64,000 nt of DNA from Chitinophaga tropicalis (GCF_009758205.1 NZ_WRXN01000001.1:434001-498000), one strand, 5' to 3'; positions 40,985-51,645 are shown, counted from the stretch's first letter. Made by a program: numbers and translations. Notes: generated by a model from the letters alone, not told the origin.

Positions 40985-42346
40985 TTATTTCACCAGGCTT
41001 TTAAGATTGCCGTTTGATTTGATGATATCCAGCTCTGCCAGCTTATACTGAAGCAGTGCTTCATTGTAGTTGTTCTGTGCTGATACCAGAGATGTTTCTG
41101 CATCCAGCAGGTCTGTCAGGTTAGCCAGGCCAAGGTTATAGTTGTTCTGTGTAGAACTGTATACTTCATTGGCAAGATCTACGTTCTCTCTCTGCGCTTT
41201 GATGGTATTCAGATTATTCTGTACCTGCAGTTTTGCATTTTCATACTGGGTATTGAGCTGAAGGGTAGTGGCTTCAACATCTTTTGACAGTTGTCTCAGT
41301 GTTACCTCTGACTGCCTTACCCTTGAGCGGCGTGCCCAACCATCGAAGATGGGTATTTTCAGGGTCAGGTTCACTGATGCCATATCATACCAGCTGGCAG
41401 TAGAGCCACCTGATTTTGACTTGAGAAGATCAAATTTGTTACTGATACCGTTGTAGGAATAGTTGCCTCCTAATGAAAGGGAAGGGTAGTATTCTGCCTG
41501 GTATGCTTTCTTCTGATACTGCTGCAGCTCTTCCTGTTTCTTCAGCAGTCTGTATTCTATCCTGTTATCGAGCGACATGCCACCAAAATCTACTTCGGTA
41601 GCTTTGCTTTCAATTTCTTTAAAAGAAGCTTTAGGCAGTTCCAGGCTTGTTGCCACGGGCATGCCCATTTGTTGTTTCAGCTGGTTGGACTGGATCTGGA
41701 ACTGGTTCTGTGCCTGGGTACGTTGTGTTTTATAGTTGGTCAGGTTTACACGCATACGGTCCAGGTCTATCTTTTTAGCAAGGCCGTTCTCTACCTGGGA
41801 AGCAGTGGTTTCCACCAGTTTGGTCATCTGTGCTATGTTAGCGTCCAGTACAGTTATTTTCTCACGGGACACCAGCGCGTTATAATACAATTGTGTTACG
41901 TTGTAGATCACAGTTTCTTCACTCTGGTATGTTTGCATAGCGTAGTATTCTTCACCCGCTTTTGCTGCTTTCAGGCCGGTAAATACAGACTGGTCGAATA
42001 TGGTCTGTGTAAGCGCTCCTGAAACGGCTACGTTATGTTTCGTACCTGCTTTCAGCAATGCTGTAGTTCCCGGTTCACCTCCCAGGAATTCTCCCGGAAC
42101 AGCCAATACCTGTTGCTTGATGTTGTTGGTATACTGCCCCTGTGCGCTTACCTGTGGCAGCGCTCTGGCTCTTACTTCACTGGTCTTGTAGCGGCCCATG
42201 TCTTCTTCCATGCGGGTGCGCGCCAGTTGCTGGTTATTTGCCAGTGCATATTTCAGGCATTCCTGCAGCGTCAGTTCCGATTGCGCATAGGAAGTATAGC
42301 CCCCTATTCCCATTAAGAGAATAAGCGTTAACATTATCCTTTTCAT
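40985..42346 (-). CDS. TolC-family outer-membrane efflux channel
   Basis: 453 residues, signal peptide (LTLILLMGIGGYTSYAQ), then two copies of the outer-membrane efflux protein repeat: the first begins LTLQECLKYALANNQQLA and the second runs from about 235 with matching long helices (ENVDLANEVYSSTQNNYNLGL, LLDAETSLVSAQNNYNEAL). As a trimer it forms the outer-membrane channel and periplasmic tunnel for the RND pump encoded downstream. It lies 93 bases after the second TetR gene; the gap has no clear terminator. Confidence 0.95.
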   Translation of the reverse strand: MKRIMLTLILLMGIGGYTSYAQSELTLQECLKYALANNQQLARTRMEEDMGRYKTSEVRARALPQVSAQGQYTNNIKQQVLAVPGEFLGGEPGTTALLKAGTKHNVAVSGALTQTIFDQSVFTGLKAAKAGEEYYAMQTYQSEETVIYNVTQLYYNALVSREKITVLDANIAQMTKLVETTASQVENGLAKKIDLDRMRVNLTNYKTQRTQAQNQFQIQSNQLKQQMGMPVATSLELPKASFKEIESKATEVDFGGMSLDNRIEYRLLKKQEELQQYQKKAYQAEYYPSLSLGGNYSYNGISNKFDLLKSKSGGSTASWYDMASVNLTLKIPIFDGWARRSRVRQSEVTLRQLSKDVEATTLQLNTQYENAKLQVQNNLNTIKAQRENVDLANEVYSSTQNNYNLGLANLTDLLDAETSLVSAQNNYNEALLQYKLAELDIIKSNGNLKSLVK

Positions 42347-42439
42347 CCGTATGTGTACTTTGATTTTTGTTCCTGTCGGTCCTTCTTACCTGAAGGGGAG
42401 CTCCTGCCGGAGCAACAGATGTTTTTTTAGTTGTTGGCT

Positions 42440-43051
42440 TTAATTTTCAAGTATCTGCAGATGTTTCTCTGCAATCTTACGTCCTTTCTCTGTGCTGATA
42501 CCAAGTACGAAGTTCATGGTGATCTGTTCAATCACTTCGTGCATGTTGAACTTTGCGCCGGGAAACTGATGCTGATCAAACACCGTTTCCAGTTGTAGCT
42601 GGCGCATACGCGCTACTATATCCAGTCTTAGGTCCTTTCTGTATATTTCTTCTTTTATTCCTCTCTGCAGGTTTGCTGTAATTGCCTGTAGCAGGCAATC
42701 TTCCTGGAATGTTTCTATCTGTTTCCAGACATTAGGGAGATACTTCTGCAACTCATACAACATGACCGGGTTTATCGTTTTACCCAACATCACCATGTAT
42801 TCTCCCTGTTTCATCAATTCTTCAATAGCATTGGCAGAATGCTGACGGAAATCTGTCAGATGCTGTTCATGTCCATCCTGGACAAACCGCATCCCTTCCT
42901 GCACCAGTTCTTCTTTGTCTTTAAAATGTTCATATACCGTTTTCTTCGACACCCCGCTCTCCCTTGATATATCAAACATCGTTACACTCTTAATACCATA
43001 CATTCTGAACATCCTTAACGCCGTTTCCAATATCCGTTCTTTAACTGGCAT
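42440..43051 (-). CDS. TetR/AcrR-family regulator, second of a tandem pair
   Basis: 203 residues. The N-terminal helix-turn-helix reads TALRMFRMYGIKSVTMFDIS then SGVSKKTVYEHFKDKEELV, typical TetR. The C-terminal ligand-binding part is all-helical and differs from its neighbour, so the two are not recent duplicates. Nine bases separate it from the first TetR gene; both precede the efflux genes on one strand. It may sense a second ligand or modulate the first regulator. Confidence 0.92.
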   Translation of the reverse strand: MPVKERILETALRMFRMYGIKSVTMFDISRESGVSKKTVYEHFKDKEELVQEGMRFVQDGHEQHLTDFRQHSANAIEELMKQGEYMVMLGKTINPVMLYELQKYLPNVWKQIETFQEDCLLQAITANLQRGIKEEIYRKDLRLDIVARMRQLQLETVFDQHQFPGAKFNMHEVIEQITMNFVLGISTEKGRKIAEKHLQILEN

Positions 43052-43060
43052 CTTTCCTGT

Positions 43061-43672
43061 TTAATGTTTCCTAAGTCCTCTCATGAAAATTTCCGTCAGC
43101 AGTTTCTGCTGTGCTATTATTCTTCCAAATTGTTCTTCGTCTATGTCCTGTATCCTGTCTGTAAAACAATCCATTCTTGTAAACCTCAGTCCTTCCATGG
43201 CATGATGGTAAAGTTCTGCTATTTCACGCGCATCTCTCTTTTCAAACTCTCCCGTAGCCATGCCTTTCTCAAATATCTTTGTGAGCATCTTATATTCCCG
43301 CTCAGCCAACTCTGCTATTATCTTCTGGATATCTTCAGATTTGTCTGTCAGTATCTTGAACAGTTCCAGGCGTCTGAACCGCTCAACGAACTGTTTTTTG
43401 ATCTCAATGATGTTCTGCAGAATGTCCGTGGCTGAAGAGCCATTCTCCGCTTCTGCCTCCTGTTCTTCATAAAAAGCTATCCCTGTCTTCACCAGCACTG
43501 CGTTATGGAGCGCTTTCTTGTCAGAGAAGTAATAATATAACGATGCCTTTGAGCAGTGCAGATCGTCTGCAATCTCATTCATGGTGGTTTTACCCGCACC
43601 ATAATGCATGAACCTCTTTAAAGCCGCGTCAAGGATCTTCTCCCTCATTTCATCTTTGGTCTCAGCAAGCAT
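43061..43672 (-). CDS. TetR/AcrR-family regulator, first gene of the efflux operon
   Basis: 203 residues. HTH: ALKRFMHYGAGKTTMNEIAD then LHCSKASLYYYFSDKKALH. The C-terminal half is helical (IEIKKQFVERFRRLELFKILTDKSED). Being promoter-proximal, it is the best candidate for the repressor that binds the palindrome overlapping the promoter (43677-43709), giving negative autoregulation of the whole operon until a ligand, probably a pump substrate, releases it. Confidence 0.93.
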   Translation of the reverse strand: MLAETKDEMREKILDAALKRFMHYGAGKTTMNEIADDLHCSKASLYYYFSDKKALHNAVLVKTGIAFYEEQEAEAENGSSATDILQNIIEIKKQFVERFRRLELFKILTDKSEDIQKIIAELAEREYKMLTKIFEKGMATGEFEKRDAREIAELYHHAMEGLRFTRMDCFTDRIQDIDEEQFGRIIAQQKLLTEIFMRGLRKH

Positions 43673-43676
43673 TAAC

Positions 43677-43786
43677 TTTTTGACTTTTTAAGTTTCTGGG
43701 TCAAAAATAGGAACTTTTCTATTAATAGTGAAACAAGTTGACCATTTAACAATACATTAACTTTCTGAACTTAAAAGTCAGAAAGT
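43677..43786 (-). promoter_or_regulatory. Promoter and operator region of the TetR-RND operon
   Basis: On the minus strand a -7 box TATTTTTG lies at 43702-43709, with TTTC about 20 bases upstream as weak -33 box. An inverted repeat TTTTTGAC (43677-43684) / GTCAAAAA (43700-43707) overlaps the -7 box and the start region. A second perfect repeat, ACTTTCTGA (43760-43768) / TCAGAAAGT (43778-43786), lies upstream. Both are candidate TetR sites, one per regulator. The rest of 43787-44001 shows nothing else clear. Confidence 0.6.
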
Positions 43787-44001
43787 AGAAAAGTCAAATT
43801 ACCATAAATGATAATCAATCGATTATACAATTATTTGTCCTGAATATCTCGTAGTAGTCTGAATTTTCATTGCCGGCGGTTACATATTTTGATATCTTAT
43901 TTTCGGCCCTTAGCAGACAGATTTCCGGTATACATCCCGGAAAAACGACTTTGGCAGGATAAGGCATTCCATTTGCATTACTTAGTTCAAAATCAATCTA
44001 T

Positions 44002-44496
44002 ATGAAAAAGTTAATGCTCATGCTGATTGCCATTACAGGCTTTACAGTTACAACAAGGGCTCAGGTAAGTGTAAGTATCAATATAGGTTCACAGCCGGCG
44101 TGGGGACCTGTCGGATATGATTATGTAGATTATTATTACCTGCCGGATATTCAGACATACTATTACGTTCCTGAGCGTGTATACATCTACAGGAACGGCA
44201 ATGCCTGGAAAAGGTCCAGGTCTTTACCTTCCCGCTATGCCAGCTATAATGTGTACACCGGTCATAAGGTGGTGATCAATAATGTTGACAGGCCTTACCT
44301 CCATCATGACAGGTATATGAATGAATATTCAGGGTTCAGGGGTAAACATGATCAGGTATCTATCAGAGACAGTAAAGAAGAGAAGTACTTTGTAAACCGG
44401 GGTCATCCCCAGCATGGCCAGTGGAAAAAAGACCATGGCAATAATGGTAATCACGGCAATAAAGGAAAGGGAGGAAAGAAAAACAGGGATAGGTAA
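44002..44496 (+). CDS. Hypothetical exported protein with Tyr-rich middle and Gly/Lys-rich tail
   Basis: 164 residues, signal peptide (LMLMLIAITGFTVTTRAQ). The mature part begins with a beta segment (VSVSINIGSQPAWGPVGYDY), has a run of tyrosines (DYYYLPDIQTYYYVPERVYIYR), and ends in a low-complexity basic tail (GNNGNHGNKGKGGKKN). Small proteins of this make-up are common in Bacteroidota, without known function; binding to polysaccharide or the cell surface is possible. No domain recognised. Confidence 0.65.
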   Translation: MKKLMLMLIAITGFTVTTRAQVSVSINIGSQPAWGPVGYDYVDYYYLPDIQTYYYVPERVYIYRNGNAWKRSRSLPSRYASYNVYTGHKVVINNVDRPYLHHDRYMNEYSGFRGKHDQVSIRDSKEEKYFVNRGHPQHGQWKKDHGNNGNHGNKGKGGKKNRDR

Positions 44497-44522
44497 TACC
44501 GCAACACAAACCTTATAGAAAG

Positions 44523-44553
44523 AAGGCCGCCCCATCCGGGACGGCCTTTCTTC
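44523..44553. terminator. Bidirectional terminator between convergent genes
   Basis: AAGGCCG-C-CCC (44523-44533) pairs with GGG-A-CGGCCTT (44538-44548), loop ATCC, flanked by T/C-rich and A/G-rich tracts. Confidence 0.65.
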
Positions 44554-44584
44554 CTTTTATTTATCCTAGCTTGCCATTTAAGAT

Positions 44585-45844
44585 CTATTTCAGTTTCTCC
44601 AGCGCAGCTTTCAATTGTGCAATCATTGCAGGGATCTCTTCCTTCACGCAGGTACCAACGCTCAGGCGGTACCATGGAGAGTTCTTGGCTGAACCGAAAG
44701 CGTAGAAAGGCACCAGGCCCAGTTTAGCTTCGTCCAGGATATAGGAAGTAACAGCAGCCTGATCTTCCAGCTTTTTACCATCTGCAGTGGTTTTACCCAC
44801 CAGGTCAATTTTCAATGTCAGGTAGATAGCCGCCTGTGGTGCAACTGCATCTACAGGATGACCCGCTTTTTTCAGGCTGTCAAATCCTTCGTAGATCTTT
44901 TGCAGACGCTCTTCTACTTCTCCTTTGAATTTCTTCAGGTAAGCGTTCACTTCGTCTTTACGGCGCAGGTAACGGGCAGCTGCATGCTGTTCTGCCATAG
45001 GGCTCCAGGCGCCTACGTGAGACAGGATAGCTTTCATTTTGCCAATTACATGTGCAGGTCCCAGTGCCCAGCCTACTCTTACACCGGTAGCGGCAAATGC
45101 TTTACTCATACCGTCTATGAAGATGGTATAATCCCTCAGCTCAGGACGCAGGTGTACAGGAGAATAGTGCTGTGTTTTACCGAAGGTGAGCACCCAGTAC
45201 ATCTGGTCAAACAGGACATACAGTGGTTTTTCTCCGGCGCCACGGCTTTTGTTTTCAGCAATTACCAGGTCGCAGATCTCTTCCAGCTGCTGCTTGCCAA
45301 AGGTGGTACCTGTTGGGTTCTGCGGAGAGCAAAGCGCCAGCAGGGTAGCTCCTTTCAGTAAAGGCTTCAGTTCAGCCGCAGTAGGCATAAAGTCATTTTC
45401 CGGTTTTGTTTCCAGCACTACGTGCTCTGCCTCAAGAAAATGAGTATAGTGATTATTGTTCCAGGATGGTGTGGCATATACAACCTTCTCACCTCTGTCT
45501 ACAATAGTTCTGAAAGTGGCATAGATAATAGGACGGCCGCCGCAGGAGATAACTATTTCCCTGGTTGGGTCGTAGGTGAGCTGTTCATGTTCTGAAATGA
45601 ACTCGCCCACTGCTTTTCTCAGATCAAGAATACCGTCTGCAGGAGGGTAGTTGGTCAGTCCTTCTTTATAGGCTTTTATGATCTCTTCCTCAAATTCAGC
45701 CGGAATAGGGAATACCTTGGGGTCAAAATCCCCAATCGTAAAATTGTAGATCTTCTCGCCCTTGGCCTGCTTCTCCTTTATCTCACCGGCCAGCTTAATA
45801 ATTTCAGACCCGATCAACGTTTCGGCTAAATGAGACAGTTTCAT
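44585..45844 (-). CDS. Class I/II aminotransferase (PLP-dependent)
   Basis: 419 residues. Fold type I marks: FTIGDFDPKVFP and YPPADGILDLRKAV at the N-terminus, SPQNPTGT with Asn176, LFDQMYW, and the PLP-lysine motif DGMSKAFAATGVRVGW with Lys248. The C-terminal Arg that binds the carboxylate is in WYRLSVG. It should move amino groups between an amino acid and a 2-oxo acid; aspartate or aromatic substrates are possible but not fixed. It has a good promoter (45889-45896) and is divergent from dnaN. Confidence 0.9.
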   Translation of the reverse strand: MKLSHLAETLIGSEIIKLAGEIKEKQAKGEKIYNFTIGDFDPKVFPIPAEFEEEIIKAYKEGLTNYPPADGILDLRKAVGEFISEHEQLTYDPTREIVISCGGRPIIYATFRTIVDRGEKVVYATPSWNNNHYTHFLEAEHVVLETKPENDFMPTAAELKPLLKGATLLALCSPQNPTGTTFGKQQLEEICDLVIAENKSRGAGEKPLYVLFDQMYWVLTFGKTQHYSPVHLRPELRDYTIFIDGMSKAFAATGVRVGWALGPAHVIGKMKAILSHVGAWSPMAEQHAAARYLRRKDEVNAYLKKFKGEVEERLQKIYEGFDSLKKAGHPVDAVAPQAAIYLTLKIDLVGKTTADGKKLEDQAAVTSYILDEAKLGLVPFYAFGSAKNSPWYRLSVGTCVKEEIPAMIAQLKAALEKLK

Positions 45845-45888
45845 AACCCAAAAGATTTTAGTTTTTAAAAATTATTTTTTTGCGCCCG

Positions 45889-45923
45889 CAAAGCTAACTG
45901 ATATGAACATCATTTAAAACAAA
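45889..45923 (-). promoter_or_regulatory. Promoter for the aminotransferase gene
   Basis: On the minus strand -7 box TAGCTTTG at 45889-45896 and TTTG at 45920-45923 (gap 23). Confidence 0.5.
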
Positions 45924-45960
45924 TGGCAAATTTTTTCACAACATTATAATTCAGAGACGA

Positions 45961-45983
45961 ATTATTGAATTTAGTTCAATAAT
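45961..45983. repeat. 9-bp inverted repeat between the aminotransferase gene and dnaN
   Basis: ATTATTGAA (45961-45969) and TTCAATAAT (45975-45983) around TTTAG. No T-run follows, so an operator is more likely than a terminator. Nothing else but promoters is seen in 45845-46232. Confidence 0.4.
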
Positions 45984-46103
45984 AAGAACAAATAACATCA
46001 ATTCATCTAACATTGCATTTTGCCGTAATGTTTGCAACACCCCATAAATTTATGAAACCGCATACCTGCTTTACGCCTGTGTTCGTAGATTGACAAATCT
46101 TTC

Positions 46104-46111
46104 TATCTTTG
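46104..46111 (+). promoter_or_regulatory. -7 box for dnaN
   Basis: TATCTTTG fits TAnnTTTG; TTCG about 18 bases upstream may be a weak -33 box. It predicts a leader of about 115 bases. Confidence 0.5.
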
Positions 46112-46232
46112 TTTGCTTTCTGAAAAGCCTTATTTTTAAAAGCAGTTTTGTGAACTGAACCGGGTTAACACCTTACGGCCTTTACAGCCGCTCATTTCAT
46201 CAAATACGAAAAAGTTAAATACAATATATCAC

Positions 46233-47351
46233 ATGAAATTTATCGTTTCTTCCTCTACTTTGTTAAAACAATTGCAGCAGATCAGCGGGGTGATTAACTC
46301 TAATACGGTATTGCCTATATTGGAAGATTTCCTTTTCCTCATCGACAAAAACGAACTTACTGTAGTTGCTACAGACCTCGAGACTGTAATGAAGGTAAAG
46401 CTGGAGGTGGAAGCCAAAGAAAGCGGACGTATCTGCATACCGGCCAAGATCCTGATGGATTCTCTCAAGAACCTGCCCGATCAGCCACTCACTTTTCATA
46501 TAGATCTTAATTCTTATGCGGTGGAAATTACTTCCGATAACGGGAAGTACAAGGTAATGGGCGAAAATCCTGAGAATTTCCCCAAAGAACCCGCAGCAGA
46601 CGATACTACTTCTTTCTCCCTTACATCTACAGCGCTGGTAACAGCTATCAACAAAACGCTGTTTGCCGTTAGCAATGACGATCTCCGCCCGGCTATGACA
46701 GGCGTGTTCTTCGAAATGACGCCCAACAGCCTCACTTTCGTTGCCACAGACGCTCACCGCCTCGTAAAATATGTAAGGACAGGTATTGAATGCCCTAAAG
46801 CAGATTCCTTCATTGTGCCTAAAAAACCTTTGAACCTGCTGAAATCTGCATTGCCTGATAATGACAGCGAGATCAAAATAGCTTACAGCCAGAACCACTT
46901 CTTTGTAACACATGATGGCGCCCAGATGATCTGCCGCCTCATTGACGCAAGGTTCCCTGACTATAAAGTGGTGATCCCTAAAGATAACCCATACCGCCTT
47001 ACACTGGTGAAAGGAGATTTCCAGAACGCACTGAAACGTGTAGGCGTATTTGCCAATAAAAGCACGAATCAGGTAGCCCTGAATATTACCGGCAGCGAGC
47101 TTCAGCTCTCCGCACAGGATGTTGACTTCTCTTTTGAAGGAAACGAGCGCATGAGCTGCCAGTATACCGGCGATGACATGCAGATCGCTTTCAACGCCAA
47201 ATTCCTCATTGAAATGCTCAATGCCGCAGAAGGAGATGAGATCACTGTCGAGCTGTCTACCCCCACAAAAGCAGGCATCCTGAAACCTTCCGAGAAGGAA
47301 GAAAATGAAGATCTGCTGATGCTGGTCATGCCACTCATGCTGAACAATTAA
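46233..47351 (+). CDS. dnaN: DNA polymerase III beta subunit (sliding clamp)
   Basis: 372 residues, standard length. Three clamp domains: start MKFIVSSSTLLKQLQQISGV, middle DDLRPAMTGVFFEMTPNSLTFVATDAHRL in two parts (about 150-180, with the ATDAHRL motif), and the end LMLVMPLMLNN. Two clamps close as a ring around DNA and tether the polymerase. dnaA, recF or gyrB are not adjacent, so this is not the classical origin cluster, which is normal in Bacteroidota. Confidence 0.98.
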   Translation: MKFIVSSSTLLKQLQQISGVINSNTVLPILEDFLFLIDKNELTVVATDLETVMKVKLEVEAKESGRICIPAKILMDSLKNLPDQPLTFHIDLNSYAVEITSDNGKYKVMGENPENFPKEPAADDTTSFSLTSTALVTAINKTLFAVSNDDLRPAMTGVFFEMTPNSLTFVATDAHRLVKYVRTGIECPKADSFIVPKKPLNLLKSALPDNDSEIKIAYSQNHFFVTHDGAQMICRLIDARFPDYKVVIPKDNPYRLTLVKGDFQNALKRVGVFANKSTNQVALNITGSELQLSAQDVDFSFEGNERMSCQYTGDDMQIAFNAKFLIEMLNAAEGDEITVELSTPTKAGILKPSEKEENEDLLMLVMPLMLNN

Positions 47352-47377
47352 ACAACTAAAAACTTATACTTATTTAT

Positions 47378-47409
47378 AAAGCAATCTCTCACAAGGAGAT
47401 TGCTTTTTT
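47378..47409 (+). terminator. Terminator of dnaN
   Basis: AAAGCAATCTC (47378-47388) pairs with 47396-47406, loop TCACAAG, then T-rich. Confidence 0.88.
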
Positions 47410-47588
47410 CTTTACCAGCAATGACTTTCAGCAGTTATTTTGCTGACAGGAAACTCGTACTTCAAAGAAATATTATTTGAAAAAGTCGTAAATTAATAGT
47501 CAGAAAGACAGGACAGTAACGGCTTTATTACCCCAGGAATTATTCGACGTTTTACGATCAGTGATACCCTCATGCATCATGATGTTGC

Positions 47589-48440
47589 ATGTTACTCAAC
47601 AATTCCCGTATGGAAGAATTTTTTAATGATATTCCTTCCTGGTTTCGCACTGCATTACTTGCAGGCGGCCTGCTTGTTCTCTGGATAGCAGAAGGGGCTA
47701 TTCCCCGCCTTGCTCTCAGGGGGAACAGGTATAAACATGCCGGTACCAACCTGTTCTTTACCCTTACTACAGCCATTGTAAACCTGGGTTTCGCCTTCAT
47801 GATAGTGGCAGCTTCTGAATGGACAAGCCGTAACCAGTTTGGCCTTATATACCTTCTTAACGCCCCCGGCTGGCTTCACTGTATACTGGCCCTGCTTATG
47901 CTGGATCTTATAGGCGCTTATCTTGTGCATCTTATCCAGCATAAAATAGCCTGGATGTGGCATTTTCACAAGATCCACCATATAGACACTGCTGTAGATG
48001 CTACCACCGCATTAAGACATCATCCTGTAGAAAGTGTTTTCCGCGTAGTGGCCTTATTGCTGGCCATCCTGACAATGGGAGTTCCCATCTGGATGGTAAT
48101 GCTTTACCAGACCATTTCCGCTCTTATGTCGCAGTTCAATCATGCAAATATCCGTCTGCCCAAATGGCTGGACAATGCCCTTAGCTGGATTATCGTATCG
48201 CCCGATATGCATAAGGTGCATCACAGCCATTACCAGCCGGAAACAGATTCTAATTACGCTAATATCTTTTCCTTGTGGGACCGCCTCTTCGGCACATTCG
48301 TGAAAGTAAAGGATGTGACTGCCCTTCAGTATGGGCTGGACGAATACCGGGAGCCGCGTTACCAGGAAATAGGAACGTTGTTGAAAGTGCCCTGGGAAGA
48401 TAGTAACAGAACGGTTAAGGACAGTATTACTATAAATTAA
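47589..48440 (+). CDS. Sterol desaturase / fatty-acid hydroxylase family membrane enzyme
   Basis: 283 residues, four or five membrane helices (LLAGGLLVLWIAEGAI, LILALLMLDLIGAYLVHL-like). The di-iron histidine boxes are present: HLIQHK, WHFHKIHH, and HKVHHSH with further LRHHPVE. Such enzymes hydroxylate or desaturate lipids in the membrane with oxygen; in Bacteroidota they may modify fatty acyl or carotenoid groups. A start at the ATG of 47610 (MEEFFNDIP) is as good as the first ATG. A small membrane protein gene follows 12 bases later. Confidence 0.87.
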   Translation: MLLNNSRMEEFFNDIPSWFRTALLAGGLLVLWIAEGAIPRLALRGNRYKHAGTNLFFTLTTAIVNLGFAFMIVAASEWTSRNQFGLIYLLNAPGWLHCILALLMLDLIGAYLVHLIQHKIAWMWHFHKIHHIDTAVDATTALRHHPVESVFRVVALLLAILTMGVPIWMVMLYQTISALMSQFNHANIRLPKWLDNALSWIIVSPDMHKVHHSHYQPETDSNYANIFSLWDRLFGTFVKVKDVTALQYGLDEYREPRYQEIGTLLKVPWEDSNRTVKDSITIN

Positions 48441-48452
48441 ATCGTAAACGTT

Positions 48453-48713
48453 ATGCAACAGCACACCACTTCTTCCACGTCCACCAAAATTGTCTGCTTC
48501 ATTTCCATGTTTGCAGGCATCTTTGCCGCTGTTTATGCCTTCGTGGCAAAAACCCCCAGTACGGCCCTGGTGTTGGGCATTGCGGCAATTATAATGGGCG
48601 GGTTGTCCGTTTTAAAGGCTCGTAGAAATATTGATGATATGCAGGTTGCTACAGCAGGTATTTTCATGGCCGTTGTTGCCTGTGCTGTAGCGCTATGGCA
48701 GATGTATAACTAG
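48453..48713 (+). CDS. Small membrane protein, unknown
   Basis: 86 residues with three predicted membrane helices (IVCFISMFAGIFAAVYAFVA, TALVLGIAAIIMGGLSVL, VATAGIFMAVVACAVALWQM). No charged catalytic motif. It follows the desaturase gene by 12 bases, so the two are likely cotranscribed; it might serve the enzyme. Not recognised, but the regular hydrophobic pattern and close spacing support a real gene. Confidence 0.7.
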   Translation: MQQHTTSSTSTKIVCFISMFAGIFAAVYAFVAKTPSTALVLGIAAIIMGGLSVLKARRNIDDMQVATAGIFMAVVACAVALWQMYN

Positions 48714-48735
48714 TGGGTCAGCCTATAATGATTTC

Positions 48736-48775
48736 AAAAAAAACATAGTCCATAGAGAACTTTCTATGGACTATG
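48736..48775 (-). terminator. Terminator of the lipocalin-like lipoprotein gene
   Basis: 13-bp perfect stem (48744-48756 with 48763-48775), loop GAACTT; the A-run at 48736-48743 is the T-run on the minus strand. Confidence 0.9.
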
Positions 48776-48785
48776 CCTGTGTCTT

Positions 48786-49274
48786 TTATTTCTTTTTTAC
48801 CTTCCGGTACTCCTCTGTATATCCCTCCGCCGCTTTGATCGGAAACAATATCAATGAAGAATCTGTCAATGCCCTGATAAGAATAGTATCTATGGTCAGG
48901 GAAGAATCCTTTTGCTTGGCCCCTTCCGTACGGCTCCACAATAACAGCGTGTCATGCATCAGTTTCCATTTGCTGTATACCAGAGAATATGTGTTGATAG
49001 AAGTAATACCTCCGTTCTTTTTAAGCTGAAATCCCTGCATCTCCTTTTCCACCCCCGGTACCGGCTGCAGCCATTTTCCCACCAGCATGGATTCATCATA
49101 GGTTATAGTATCTGCCTTTACTGTTGTAACAGAATCCACTACCACTGAAGGAACTGTATCCACATCTATGAGACTGCTGTCCTCTGCAGCAGAAGTAGCA
49201 GATCTTTCTGCAGGTTGTTGACAGGCGGCAGCTACCAGAAGAAATATGACTGCCGGCACAATGCATCTTTTCAT
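48786..49274 (-). CDS. Lipocalin-like lipoprotein
   Basis: 162 residues with signal peptide and lipobox VAAAC (Cys18). The mature part has a low-complexity Ser/Val/Thr linker (about 25-60), then LVGKWLQPV and later strands (GFQLKKNGGITSINTYSLV, KWKLMHDTLLLWS, IDTILIRALTDSSLIL), the GxW and strand pattern of small Bacteroidota lipocalin-type proteins. Ligand unknown. The -7 box lies only 5 bases before the ATG, so the mRNA may be nearly leaderless. Divergent from the thiamine operon. Confidence 0.72.
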   Translation of the reverse strand: MKRCIVPAVIFLLVAAACQQPAERSATSAAEDSSLIDVDTVPSVVVDSVTTVKADTITYDESMLVGKWLQPVPGVEKEMQGFQLKKNGGITSINTYSLVYSKWKLMHDTLLLWSRTEGAKQKDSSLTIDTILIRALTDSSLILFPIKAAEGYTEEYRKVKKK

Positions 49275-49279
49275 ATTGC

Positions 49280-49287
49280 CAAAGATA
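49280..49287 (-). promoter_or_regulatory. -7 box very close to the lipoprotein start
   Basis: On the minus strand TATCTTTG fits the consensus exactly; transcription would start at or next to the ATG. On the plus strand TATCTTTA at 49291-49298 may be the -7 box of the thiamine operon, five bases before the riboswitch. Confidence 0.45.
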
Positions 49288-49302
49288 AACTATCTTTACT
49301 GC

Positions 49303-49393
49303 ACTTTAGGGGTGTTTCCCGCCTGAACAAGGCCGGGAAGCTGAGATGAGACCCTCAGTACCTGACGCAGCTCATACTGCCGTAGGGAAAAGT
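49303..49393 (+). promoter_or_regulatory. TPP riboswitch (thi box)
   Basis: All conserved parts of the thiamine-pyrophosphate aptamer are present in order: AGGGGTG (about 49308), GCTGAGATGAGACCCT, ACCTGA, and CGTAGGGAA at the end, closed by a short P1 (ACTTT 49303-49307 with AAAGT 49389-49393). A variable hairpin CCCGCCT...GGCCGGG stands between. It controls the operon from thiS onwards. In Bacteroidota it usually blocks translation or stops transcription when TPP is plentiful; no strong terminator is seen between it and thiS, so control of translation is more likely. Confidence 0.96.
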
Positions 49394-49458
49394 AACTGAA
49401 CCTCTCTATCATCTTTTTACCATCCTTAAAGTTTATTGTTCATCAAATTCCTGCAAAC

Positions 49459-49662
49459 ATGGAAGTGCTTGTAAACAATAAACTTTATGCGGTGCAGCCT
49501 GGAACAACCCTTGCTGCCCTCCTACAGTTTATTCAGCTATCATCAGAAAAAGGCGTAGCCATCGCCATCAACAGCCAGGTCATACCTAAAACCTCCTGGC
49601 AGGATCAGGTTCTGCAAACTGCAGATAAGGTCACGATTATCCGCGCCACACAGGGAGGATAA
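49459..49662 (+). CDS. thiS: Sulfur carrier protein ThiS
   Basis: 67 residues, ubiquitin-like: MEVLVNNKLYAVQPGTTLAALL, then VAIAINSQVIP, and the functional C-terminal Gly-Gly (ATQGG). The C-terminus is adenylated and turned into a thiocarboxylate that gives sulfur to the thiazole ring on ThiG. First gene behind the TPP riboswitch. The activating enzyme ThiF is not encoded in this operon. Confidence 0.95.
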   Translation: MEVLVNNKLYAVQPGTTLAALLQFIQLSSEKGVAIAINSQVIPKTSWQDQVLQTADKVTIIRATQGG

Positions 49663-49800
49663 TTCATCTGCTTTCTTCTTTTAACAGGAACAGCTGTTTC
49701 ATGTAAAACCTCTCTTCAGTCGACGGTCGGGATCGTTTTGCCACGCAGTTCTTCCTGCAGGGATTCTTATGCCCGGAAATTCACTATTTCTCGTTTTTAA

Positions 49801-51645
<1,845 letters not shown>

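Noticed and set aside
46233..47351. dnaN as a sign of the replication origin
   Set aside because: No dnaA, recF or gyrB nearby and no cluster of DnaA-box-like sites seen in the upstream region.
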